From assembly GCF_018069625.1 (NCBI RefSeq), contig NZ_CP072941.1, positions 1,178,001 to 1,242,000 on the forward strand: a stretch of 64,000 nt of DNA, in the 5' to 3' direction. The position numbers and the translations under genes are program-made. Every line of letters begins with the position of its first letter. Position 1 is the first letter of the stretch. Below, in pieces: positions 26,523 to 34,624 of this stretch. Under the pieces are notes generated by a model, which was not told where the DNA came from, did no database searches, and was given only the letters and a program-made list of their open reading frames with translations. Source of the stretch: Streptomyces yatensis. GTDB lineage: Bacteria > Actinomycetota > Actinomycetes > Streptomycetales > Streptomycetaceae.

Positions 26523-26813
26523 ATGTCGCACACAGTGGAGTGGAGGGTCCATCTCTACCTCTCCGAGGACGAGGGGCGGACCACCGCGCGCGTCGAGCTG
26601 GACACCGGGGCCGCGGCGCTCACCGGCCGGGGGCTGGCCCGGTGCAACCCGGACGACGAGGACGTGCCCGTGATCGGCGATGAGCTCGCCGCCGCTCGGG
26701 CGCTCAGCGACCTGGGCCAGCAGCTGGTCCACGCCGCCGAGCGGGACCTGGAGAGCGTGGGCGCGCCCCCGGCATCGCGCAGGCCGCGGCCCGGCTACGG
26801 CTGGATCGCCTGA
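26523..26813 (+). CDS. DUF1876 domain protein
   Basis: A 96-residue protein starting MSHTVEWRVHLYLSEDE and containing [25 protein letters not shown] and IGDELAAARALSDLGQQLV, the sequence pattern of DUF1876 proteins, which are small dsRBD-like-fold proteins common in actinomycetes and of unknown role. The ATG is preceded by GAGGAGCAGACC, a good ribosome site. It follows the Rv1733c-like gene by 89 bp and is closed by a hairpin terminator. Confidence 0.9.
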   Translation: MSHTVEWRVHLYLSEDEGRTTARVELDTGAAALTGRGLARCNPDDEDVPVIGDELAAARALSDLGQQLVHAAERDLESVGAPPASRRPRPGYGWIA

Positions 26814-26839
26814 GGAGCCGGACGCGACAGACCGTAGTA

Positions 26840-26861
26840 CGGACCTCGGGGGCGAGGTCCG
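26840..26861 (+). terminator. Terminator hairpin after DUF1876 gene
   Basis: Perfect 9-bp arms, CGGACCTCG and CGAGGTCCG, enclose a GGGG loop 27 bp after the stop codon. It separates the upstream genes from the hydrolase operon. Confidence 0.75.
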
Positions 26862-26947
26862 GTGGGCGCCGACGGTCTCGGCGAAGGCCGGAGGAAGGGT
26901 GCGGACATTCAACCCCGCCAGCGCTGGCCATTATTTATGAATACATC

Positions 26948-26977
26948 TTGACAGTCCGTTTGGCGCCCCCGGACGAT
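26948..26977 (+). promoter_or_regulatory. Probable promoter of the hydrolase-MFS-anmK operon
   Basis: A consensus -35 TTGACA at 26948-26953 is followed after 18 bp by GACGAT at 26972-26977, a moderate -10. The 20 bases upstream are strikingly AT-rich for this genome. Transcription would begin about 40 bp before the GTG start at 27023. Confidence 0.45.
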
Positions 26978-27022
26978 GAACCGGTCTCTCATCGCCGAGC
27001 CGCCGACCGCGGGGAGCCCCCT

Positions 27023-28279
27023 GTGACGCTGTCGCCGCATCTGCCGGACAAACTGACCATCTCGCTGTGGGACTTCAGCTGGTACACCCGCACCGGCCCG
27101 GGCGAGCCCTTCGCCGACCTCGACCGCGCCTTCGAGGAGGCCGTGGCGCGCGGTTACAACACCGTACGCATTTGCGCCATGCCGTTCCTGCTCTTCGGCT
27201 CCCGGCTCGACACCGGCAAGCTGCGGCTGTCGGGGCTGGGCGGCGCCTACGGGCAGCGGATGCGCTGGTACGACGTGGGCGGCGGGGGCGAGATCGACGG
27301 ACGGGCCTGGCTGCGCGAGCTGTTCGAGGCGGCCCTGCGCCACGACTGCTTCGTCATCCTCTCCAGCTGGGAGTACCAGCAGAGCCCGTCGTTCGGCGAG
27401 GACCGCGCCTGGTTCGACGCGCTGATGGCCGTCGATCCCGAGCGGCGCGCCGAGGCGCTCGCGGACGCGCTGGCCGATCTGATCGACTTCCTGGTGATCC
27501 ACGGTCTGGACGACCGGATCGCCTTCACCGAGCTGCACAACGAGGTCCAGGGCAGCCGGCTCACCGAGGGGCTGGACGGCCAGGACAAGGTCGTCGCCCT
27601 GCGGCCACGGCTGGAGCGGGGCATCGCGCGCTTCAAGGAGCGCCACCCCAACCGGCCCGTCACGGTCAACTACGCCAAGGTGCCGGTCGGTTCGCTGCGC
27701 GGGGTCCCCCGCGAGGTGGATGTGGCCGTCTTCCACCCCTATGTCTACGGGGTGCTGGACGAGCTCCTGACCACCTTCGCCATCCGCGACCGCGGCCGCC
27801 CCTTCGCCCAGGAGCCGGTCCGCCGGGAGCTGCTGCGCCCCGGCGCCCCCGATCTGGCCGACTGGGCTCCGCCGCCCGGCGATCTGTGGCGGCTGGAGGC
27901 CACCACGGTCGGCCCCCGGGAAATCTACGTCCACGACTGGTGCGACCCCGACCGCTGGGACGCCTGGCTGTACGACCGCTATGCCATGCACCGTCTGGCG
28001 ATGGAGCAGCGCCTGGTCACCTGGATCGAGGCGGCCGCGGACTGGGCGGCCGGGAGCGGGGTCCCGCTGGTCTTCGGCGAGGGCTGGATCGGCTACACCC
28101 CGCTGCACGGGACCTTCGAGGAGGGCCCGGTGGGGGCCGCGTTCTGCCGCCGCGCCGTCGAGGAGTCGGCACGGGTGGGGGCGTGGGGCGCGGTGGTGTG
28201 CTCCAACGCGGCGCCGCAGCACCCGATGTGGCAGGACATCGCGCTGCAGCGGGAGTGCAACGCGGTGCTGCGCGGCTGA
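27023..28279 (+). CDS. Cellulase-like glycoside hydrolase family protein
   Basis: A 418-residue TIM-barrel-like protein (PF12876-type cellulase-like). Landmarks are SLWDFSWYTRTGPGEPF at the N-terminus, CFVILSSWEYQQSPSF, IAFTELHNEVQGS (Glu in an N-E-type acid/base position) and PLVFGEGWIGYTPL, whose Glu is placed like a nucleophile. There is no signal peptide, so it should act on imported sugar in the cytoplasm. The GTG at 27023 is chosen because GGGAG precedes it; an upstream TTG at 26948 sits inside the predicted promoter. It is followed by an MFS carrier and an anhydro-N-acetylmuramate kinase. Confidence 0.8.
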   Translation: MTLSPHLPDKLTISLWDFSWYTRTGPGEPFADLDRAFEEAVARGYNTVRICAMPFLLFGSRLDTGKLRLSGLGGAYGQRMRWYDVGGGGEIDGRAWLRELFEAALRHDCFVILSSWEYQQSPSFGEDRAWFDALMAVDPERRAEALADALADLIDFLVIHGLDDRIAFTELHNEVQGSRLTEGLDGQDKVVALRPRLERGIARFKERHPNRPVTVNYAKVPVGSLRGVPREVDVAVFHPYVYGVLDELLTTFAIRDRGRPFAQEPVRRELLRPGAPDLADWAPPPGDLWRLEATTVGPREIYVHDWCDPDRWDAWLYDRYAMHRLAMEQRLVTWIEAAADWAAGSGVPLVFGEGWIGYTPLHGTFEEGPVGAAFCRRAVEESARVGAWGAVVCSNAAPQHPMWQDIALQRECNAVLRG

Positions 28280-28445
28280 CGTGCCCGGCCGTCGGCGGCC
28301 GCGGTGCCGATGACGCACGTCACGGGGGCAGGCGTGCCGCCAGGCCCTCGCGCGTCACTGGAGCCGCGCTCGCACCGGTAACCGCCGCCGCCAACGGGTA
28401 CGCACATCACGTTCCCCTTGGCGGTGACGGCGAAAGGGCCCGAAA

Positions 28446-29843
28446 GTGACGACGTCCCCAGCGGATCCCAGAGAGCGTGCCGCCGGGCGGGCCCCGCGCC
28501 GTGCGCTGGTGGCCGGTTCGGTCGGCAACTTCATCGAGTGGTACGAATTCGGTGTCTACGGCTTCTTCGCGACGATCATCGCGGCGAACTTCTTCACCCC
28601 GCACGGCGGCACCGAGATCGAGGGCCTGGTCAAGACCTATGCCTCCTTCGGGATCGCGTTCTTCTTCCGCCCCGTCGGCGCCGCCGTCTTCGGCCGGGTC
28701 GGCGACCGGATCGGCCGCCGGCCCACGCTGATCCTGGTGCTGCTGCTGATGACCGGCGCCACGACGCTCATCGGAGTGCTGCCCACCTACGACACGGTGG
28801 GTGCGGCCGCGCCCTGGCTGCTCACCCTGTTGCGGATCCTCCAGGGGCTGTCCGCGGGCGGGGAGTTCGGCGGCGCCGTGTCGATCATGACGGAGTTCGC
28901 GCCACCGGGCCGCCGCGGGCTGTACGGGGCGTGGCAGTCGTTCACGGTGGCGCTGGGGCTGCTGGCCGGGGCCGGTGTGGCGGCGCTGCTGGCCACCGTG
29001 ATGAGCGAGGAGTCGCTGGGCGACTGGGGATGGCGGTTGCCGTTCCTGGCGACCCTGCCGATCGGGCTGGTCGCCCTGTGGCTGCGGCTGAGACTGGAGG
29101 AGACCCCGTTCTTCCGCGCGGCGGCGGACGGGGAGACCGGCCCCGCGCCGGGCCCCGGGGCGCCGTCCGCCGCACCGGAGCGGGTGGCGGACCCCCGTGA
29201 GATGGCCGGGGCCATCGTCATCGGAGCCGCGCGCATCATGGGCTGGGCGGCGGCCGGTTACACCTTCCTGGTCGTCATGCCGTCGTATCTCCAGGCCACC
29301 TTGAACGCCACCTTCCAGCAGGCGCTGGTCGCCACCGTGGTGGCCAACGCGGGCTTCGCGCTCTCCATCCTCCCGGCGGGCCTGCTCAGCGACCGGATCG
29401 GGCGGCGGCCGGTGATGCTGACCGGGGCCGCGCTGGTGGCGGTGCTGGCCTTCCCGCTGCTCAACGTGTTGCAGGAGCCCGACAGTTCGGCATGGGTCCA
29501 GGGAGCGGCGGTCTTCGTCGCGGGCGTGGTGGTGGGCCTGATGGCGGGGCCGGGCCCGGCCATGCTCGCCGAGATGTTCCCGACCCGGGTCCGCTACACG
29601 GGCCTCGGACTGGCGTACGCGCTGTCCAACGCGGTGTTCTCCGGATGCGCGGGGCTCATCATCACCGAGGTGATCAAGCGCACCGGCGAGGTCGACATCC
29701 CGGCCTACTACGTGACGGTGACCTGCGCCATCAGCGTGCTCGCACTGCTCACCCTGCGCGGGGAGGACCACCGCGGCGCGCTGCCCGAGGCGGCGCGGGC
29801 GGAGAAGGCCGCCGAGACCGAGGAGGAGACACCATGCGCGTGA
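28446..29843 (+). CDS. MFS transporter, metabolite:H+ symporter family
   Basis: A 465-residue permease with about 12 hydrophobic helices. It has SVGNFIEWYEFGVYGFF at helix 1, the MFS loop motif GRVGDRIGRRPTLI and its second-half copy DRIGRRPVMLTG, and RILQGLSAGGEFGG, all typical of the MHS (ProP/KgtP/shikimate) branch. Substrates of this branch are usually organic acids or osmolytes. Here the flanking hydrolase and AnmK genes suggest a sugar acid, possibly anhydro-muramyl compounds, which is inference. The GTG at 28446 follows GAAAGGGCCCGAAA. It overlaps anmK by 10 bp. Confidence 0.92.
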   Translation: MTTSPADPRERAAGRAPRRALVAGSVGNFIEWYEFGVYGFFATIIAANFFTPHGGTEIEGLVKTYASFGIAFFFRPVGAAVFGRVGDRIGRRPTLILVLLLMTGATTLIGVLPTYDTVGAAAPWLLTLLRILQGLSAGGEFGGAVSIMTEFAPPGRRGLYGAWQSFTVALGLLAGAGVAALLATVMSEESLGDWGWRLPFLATLPIGLVALWLRLRLEETPFFRAAADGETGPAPGPGAPSAAPERVADPREMAGAIVIGAARIMGWAAAGYTFLVVMPSYLQATLNATFQQALVATVVANAGFALSILPAGLLSDRIGRRPVMLTGAALVAVLAFPLLNVLQEPDSSAWVQGAAVFVAGVVVGLMAGPGPAMLAEMFPTRVRYTGLGLAYALSNAVFSGCAGLIITEVIKRTGEVDIPAYYVTVTCAISVLALLTLRGEDHRGALPEAARAEKAAETEEETPCA

Positions 29844-31006
29844 TCGGCCTGATGTCGGGCACGTCCCATGACGCGGTCGACGCCGCGGCAGCCGATCTGG
29901 TGCTCGACGGCGACACCGTGGTGCTGGCCCCGCTGGGGATGGTCGGCGAGGCGTATCCGGAGGCGCTGCGGTCGGCGCTGAGCGCCGCGCTGCCCCCGGC
30001 GGCCACCACCATGAAGGAGGTGTGCGCCCTCGACACCCGTATCGGCCAGGCGTTCGCCGCGCTCGCGGCCCGCGCCGACCGGGAGCTGTGCGAGGGGCGC
30101 GCGGATCTCATCGGCTCCCACGGTCAGACGGTGTACCACTGGGCCGAGGACGGACGGGTGCACGGAACGCTGCAGCTCGGCCAGCCCGCCTGGATCGCCG
30201 AGGCCACCGGCTGCCCGGTCGTCTCCGATCTGCGCACCCGCGATGTGGCCGCGGGCGGCCAGGGCGCTCCCCTGGTCAGCCTGGTGGACGCCCTGTGGCT
30301 GCGCGGGCGGCCCGGTGTGTGCGCCGCACTGAACCTGGGCGGGATCGCCAACATCACGGTGGTGTCGAGCGCCGGCGATCCGCTGGCCTTCGACACCGGC
30401 CCGGCCAACGCGCTCATCGACGCGGCGGTCGGCGATCTGACGGACGGCCGCCTCGACCATGACGTGGACGGCGCGATGGCGGCGCGCGGCACCGTCCACG
30501 AGCCGCTGCTGGAGCGGCTGCTGGCCGAGCCGTACTATGCGCTGCCCGCGCCCAAGACGACCGGCAAGGAGCTGTTCCACGGCTCCTATCTGCGGGCGGC
30601 GCTGGCCGCCGCGGGCCCGGTGCCGGACGATGACGTGGTCGCCACCGTCACCGAGCTGACGGCCCGTACCGTCGCCGACGCGGTGCGGTCGGTGCACGCC
30701 ACCGAGGTGATCGCCTCGGGTGGCGGCACCCGCAACCCCACCCTGATGGGGGCGTTGCGCCGGGCGCTGGGCACCGTCGCGCTGCGGACCTCCGATGAAC
30801 TCGGCCTTCCGGCGGCGGCGAAGGAGGCGTACGCCTTCGCCGTCCTCGCCTTTCTGACCGCCCATGGGCTGGCCGGTACGGCACCGAGCTGCACCGGCGC
30901 CCGCCATGCCAGCGTGCTGGGGTCGATCACCCCGGGGAGCCGCGGCCTCACCCTGCCCGCACCGGGCCGGCCGGCGCCCACCCGGCTGGAGATCTTCCGC
31001 CGCTGA
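29834..31006 (+). CDS. anmK: Anhydro-N-acetylmuramic acid kinase
   Basis: A 390-residue sugar kinase of the ASKHA fold. AnmK hydrolyses the 1,6-anhydro ring of anhMurNAc while phosphorylating it to MurNAc-6-phosphate during cell-wall recycling. Motifs: IGLMSGTSHDAVDAA (ATP phosphate loop), LIGSHGQTVYH, GQPAWIAEATGCPVVSD, CAALNLGGIANITV, FDTGPANALID and VIASGGGTRNP. GGAGGAG precedes the ATG. Its 10-bp overlap with the MFS gene implies translational coupling, and the cellulase-like hydrolase is in the same operon. Confidence 0.95.
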   Translation: MRVIGLMSGTSHDAVDAAAADLVLDGDTVVLAPLGMVGEAYPEALRSALSAALPPAATTMKEVCALDTRIGQAFAALAARADRELCEGRADLIGSHGQTVYHWAEDGRVHGTLQLGQPAWIAEATGCPVVSDLRTRDVAAGGQGAPLVSLVDALWLRGRPGVCAALNLGGIANITVVSSAGDPLAFDTGPANALIDAAVGDLTDGRLDHDVDGAMAARGTVHEPLLERLLAEPYYALPAPKTTGKELFHGSYLRAALAAAGPVPDDDVVATVTELTARTVADAVRSVHATEVIASGGGTRNPTLMGALRRALGTVALRTSDELGLPAAAKEAYAFAVLAFLTAHGLAGTAPSCTGARHASVLGSITPGSRGLTLPAPGRPAPTRLEIFRR

Positions 31007-31050
31007 GCCGGCGGCGGCGCGTGGCCGGTAAAGGGGATGTCCGCAGCGGC

Positions 31051-31065
31051 CGTACCCGGGGTACG
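31051..31065. promoter_or_regulatory. 15-bp perfect palindrome upstream of the NTPase gene
   Basis: CGTACCC and GGGTACG flank a single central G. A -10-like TATAGA occurs at 31081-31086, so the palindrome would cover the -35 region of a promoter starting about 60 bp before the GTG at 31152. This is a plausible repressor site; the regulator is unknown. Confidence 0.4.
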
Positions 31066-31151
31066 TTGGGAATGGTCGGCTATAGAAGGGGCGAACGTGG
31101 GTAAAGACCCCCCGAGTTGCCGACGGGGGGCCGACGGGGGGACGGGGGCAC

Positions 31152-33134
31152 GTGGCGGAATCCGGAATGGGTGTGGGCTTAAGAGGCCGCAGCGGGATCA
31201 TCAGTCTGGTCGGGGAGTGTCTCAGACTGGGGCCCACGGACGAGCGGCCGGTGATCATGCTGCTGGGGCCGCGCGGCAGTGGGGCCAGCGAGGCCCATGG
31301 CGCGCTGATGGAGAAGTTCGGGCCCGAGACGCCGTTCGCGTATCTCAATCTCGGCGGTGAGCAGTCGCTGCTGCCGCGGTACGCGCTGGCGCTGCTCGCC
31401 CGCCAGCTGGAGCGCAAGCTGCCGCGCTACCGCCGCTCCCACTTCCCGCGGCTGACCCTCGGTCTGCTCGCCTCGGACCACCAGCTGCGGATGACGAGTC
31501 TGGCGGAGGGGCGGCGCAACATCCGGCGGGAGCTGGACGCGTTCCAGGAGCGGGCGGAGGCGCGTTACGGCGACTATCTCGCCGCCTTCTTCGAGGTGGC
31601 CGGAGGCGCCGTGGGCGCCCCCGACGGCGCCTCCACGGCGGCGCTCGCGCTGCTGCGGGACGCGCTGCGGCGCGGCCGGAGGCGGCTGCCGGGCCGCAAG
31701 TTCACCAGCAGCGCCGCCTGGTACGGCGGCCATCCGCTGCTGCAGAGCCGGGATCCGTGGGAGGCGCTGGTCGAGCTCAACCTGTGGCGCCACGACGGGG
31801 ACGAGGACGATCAGGAGCGGCTGGACCGGGTGCTGTTCTCGGCCCTGCTGGAGGACATGCGCGGCAATGTGCGCCACTCGTTCACGCCCCGCTCCTATCT
31901 GCTGCTGCTCGACAACTCCCATACGGAGTACGGCCGTCGCTTCCTCGATCTGCTGATCCGGGCCCGCCATGACGACGCCGTGGTGGCGGGCACCGACTGC
32001 GATCCGCTCACCGTCGTGGCCAGCTCCAACCGGTGGCTGCCCCGTTGGGGCCCGGCCACCGGCGATCAGTGGCCCTGGCGGCTGCGCGGCCCGGACCGGG
32101 CCTCCCTCACGGACTGGACGGAGCACCGGCCGGGCCGGGACAGCGATGACACCTGGTGGTATCCGCTGCGGCTGCGCGATCTCAATCTGGACGAGGTGCG
32201 CATCCGGATCGAGCTGGAGCTGCGCCACCACCCCGACCTCGCGCCGTTCGCCCGGCTCGCGCCCTTCATCCACCGGCTGACCGCGGGGCTCCCCCGGGCG
32301 GTCAGCCAGGTCCTGGAGCTGTTCCGGCACTCGTCCGTGCCCATCGAGGACGGCGCCGAGCAGGACCGCTGGCTGCGCACCCTGCCGGACCGCACGCCGC
32401 GCGAGGGCGAGGACCCCCGGACGCTGGTGGAGGCCGCCCTGGACCATCTGCTGCGCGGTTTCGACCCCATGCAGCGGGCGGCGCTGGAGGAGTGCGCTGC
32501 GGCCCGTGATCTGTCCATCGGCACCCGGCTGCTGGGCTCGGGCGACTCGCTGTTCGGCGAGGTCCGCGGCCGCTGGCTGCTGCACAGCCCGGGCACGGTG
32601 ACCCCGGCCCTCCACCCCTGGCCACGGCGGCTGCTGCTGTGGCGGCTGGCCGCGCGTCCGGACGACTGGGACGCGGTGCACGAGCTGCTGGCCGAGCACT
32701 TCAGGTCCGAGGGCCGCACCGTCCAGGAGATGTACCACCGGCTGGCGGCCGAGCGGATCGACGAGGTGACCGGGTATCTGGTGGCGCGCTTCCCGGCGGT
32801 GCCCGCGGCGCAGTGGATCAGCGAGTTCAACACGATCACGGCCGCGCCCAACCGGCTGGGCCAGGCCGGCGGCCCGCTGGAGCTGCTCGCCGGCCTCGCC
32901 CCGGAGGAGCCCCCGGAGGCGGTCACCACCGCCTCGGTGATCCGGGAGCTGATCACGGTGCGCTGGGTGTGGAGCGATCCGCTGGCCGACCCCGGAATGC
33001 GGCTGAACGACATGATCGCCGACGGGTTCAACCAGCTCTCACGACTGCGGAGGAACGACATCGTGGCCCTGTTCAACGAGGCGGAGCGGTACCGCCACTG
33101 GCGCCATCCGCTGACGTGCGCGGGCGAGGGGTGA
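31152..33134 (+). CDS. Large NTPase-like protein of unknown function with degenerate P-loop
   Basis: A 660-residue cytoplasmic protein. After a short N-terminus, VIMLLGPRGSGASEAHG looks like a Walker A loop (GPRGSGAS, residues 39-46), but Ala45 replaces the invariant Lys. A Walker-B-like strand SYLLLLDNSH ends in Asp254. The middle contains an Arg-rich helical segment, and the C-terminal half is helical with many Trp/Leu/His residues; no known effector domain is recognisable. It overlaps the next gene (GTGA), so the two products should be made together. Either nucleotide is bound without hydrolysis or another lysine substitutes. I cannot assign a role. Confidence 0.85.
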   Translation: MAESGMGVGLRGRSGIISLVGECLRLGPTDERPVIMLLGPRGSGASEAHGALMEKFGPETPFAYLNLGGEQSLLPRYALALLARQLERKLPRYRRSHFPRLTLGLLASDHQLRMTSLAEGRRNIRRELDAFQERAEARYGDYLAAFFEVAGGAVGAPDGASTAALALLRDALRRGRRRLPGRKFTSSAAWYGGHPLLQSRDPWEALVELNLWRHDGDEDDQERLDRVLFSALLEDMRGNVRHSFTPRSYLLLLDNSHTEYGRRFLDLLIRARHDDAVVAGTDCDPLTVVASSNRWLPRWGPATGDQWPWRLRGPDRASLTDWTEHRPGRDSDDTWWYPLRLRDLNLDEVRIRIELELRHHPDLAPFARLAPFIHRLTAGLPRAVSQVLELFRHSSVPIEDGAEQDRWLRTLPDRTPREGEDPRTLVEAALDHLLRGFDPMQRAALEECAAARDLSIGTRLLGSGDSLFGEVRGRWLLHSPGTVTPALHPWPRRLLLWRLAARPDDWDAVHELLAEHFRSEGRTVQEMYHRLAAERIDEVTGYLVARFPAVPAAQWISEFNTITAAPNRLGQAGGPLELLAGLAPEEPPEAVTTASVIRELITVRWVWSDPLADPGMRLNDMIADGFNQLSRLRRNDIVALFNEAERYRHWRHPLTCAGEG

Positions 33135-34621
33135 GACCGGTGCCGAGACTCGAATGGCCACTGCACATCGTGCGCCGGGTGGTGATCGGCGTGATCGTCG
33201 TCGCGCTGCTCGCGGTGGCGATCCCCCTCACCTGGAGCTGGATCGAGGAGAAGCGGGCGCGGTGCGGCGACGGCGTCGTCAAGAAGGGCGACGACCACGA
33301 GTGCGTCGGTGTCACCGACGGCTCGTATGTCTTCGCGGACCATCTGAAGTCCGTGGAGAAGAAGATCAAGACGGAGAACGACCGGGTGGAGGAGAACACC
33401 GGCAAGGAGCCGTACGTCAGCGTCGCCTATATGACCTCCTTCACCCTGACCGACGACGACAGCAACTCCGAGGAGTCGGTCCGCCATGAGCTCGAGGGCG
33501 CGTATCTGGCGCAGTACCGGCACAACCGCGGCGATCTCTCCTCCTCCCCCAAGATCAAGCTGCTGATCGCCAATGTGGGGAGCAGCGCGGCCCACTGGGA
33601 GCACACCGTCGACGAGCTGATCGGCCGGATGACCTCCGACCGCGACAAGCTGGTCGCGGTCACCGGGCTCGGCCCCAGCACCGATCGGAGCCTGAGCGCG
33701 CTCAGGCGGCTGTCGGACCGCGGGCTCGCCCTGGTGGCCAGCACCATGACGGCCACCAACATCGAGGGCATAAAGGGTTTCGTCCGGGTCTCGCCGACCA
33801 ATGTGGACGAGGCGTATGCCGCCTCCGCCTATCTGAAGAAGCAGAAGGTCCGTACGGCGGTGGTGGTCCAGGACGCCGCGCGGAGCAACTACTACGCCAA
33901 GACGCTGGGTGACGCCTTCACCGAGGTCTTCCAGGACACCAAGGGCCATCGGCTGGTGGCGGACCGGATGACCTATGACTCCTCGGTGCGCAGCGCCTGG
34001 GAGAACGAGCTGCGCTATATGCCGGGGCAGCTGTGCGACCAGAAGCCGGAGGTGGTCTACTTCGCGGGCCGCGGCAAACACCTCACCCGGTTCCTGGACT
34101 CGCTCGCCAACCGGCCCTGTCAGGAGCGGAAGTTCACCGTCATCACCGGTGACGACACCTCCAACCTCACCGCCAAGGAGCTCGCGCACGCCGCCGAGAG
34201 CGGGGTGCGGGTGCTCTACACGGGTCTGGCGCACCCGGATATGTGGCGGCAGGACCCCCTCCATGTCTCCGGCCCCTCGGCCGGCCACTTCCAGCCGGGC
34301 GGGTCGATGGACAAGTGGTTCCCGGGCGATCCGCGCTACGACGGCCAGGCCATCATGGGGCATGACGCGGTGCTCGCCGCCGCCCATGGCATCCAGATGG
34401 CGGCGGGCTGGCAGGGCGAGGTGTCGGGGGACGCGGTGGCGCGGATGTTCCACCAGATGGACGGGCGTCAGCAGGTGGCGGGGGCGAGCGGCTTCATCTC
34501 GTTCCAGAACAACGGCAATCCGCGCAACAAGGCCATCCCCATCCTGCACCTGAACGCCAGGGGGCGCTCGGAGTTGGTGGAGGTCTCGGCGCCACGGGGC
34601 GAGCCGCCCAGGAAGCAGTGA
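33131..34621 (+). CDS. Membrane-anchored type 1 periplasmic-binding-like protein
   Basis: A 496-residue protein with one N-terminal transmembrane anchor (about residues 14-36, VVIGVIVVALLAVAIPLTW) that lacks a cleavage site or lipobox, then a large extracellular domain. This domain reads like the amino-acid-type ABC substrate-binding (Peripla_BP_6) fold: VAVTGLGPSTDRSLSALRRL, LALVASTMTATNI, GFVRVSPTNVDEAYAASAYL, RTAVVVQDAARSNYYAKTL, EVVYFAGRGKHLTRFL and GYD-like RYDGQAIMGHDAV. No ABC permease or ATPase genes are nearby, so it is more likely a sensor or scaffold than a transporter. The GTG overlaps the stop of the NTPase-like gene; a GTG at 33140 is an alternative. Confidence 0.85.
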   Translation: MRPVPRLEWPLHIVRRVVIGVIVVALLAVAIPLTWSWIEEKRARCGDGVVKKGDDHECVGVTDGSYVFADHLKSVEKKIKTENDRVEENTGKEPYVSVAYMTSFTLTDDDSNSEESVRHELEGAYLAQYRHNRGDLSSSPKIKLLIANVGSSAAHWEHTVDELIGRMTSDRDKLVAVTGLGPSTDRSLSALRRLSDRGLALVASTMTATNIEGIKGFVRVSPTNVDEAYAASAYLKKQKVRTAVVVQDAARSNYYAKTLGDAFTEVFQDTKGHRLVADRMTYDSSVRSAWENELRYMPGQLCDQKPEVVYFAGRGKHLTRFLDSLANRPCQERKFTVITGDDTSNLTAKELAHAAESGVRVLYTGLAHPDMWRQDPLHVSGPSAGHFQPGGSMDKWFPGDPRYDGQAIMGHDAVLAAAHGIQMAAGWQGEVSGDAVARMFHQMDGRQQVAGASGFISFQNNGNPRNKAIPILHLNARGRSELVEVSAPRGEPPRKQ

Positions 34622-34624
34622 GGG

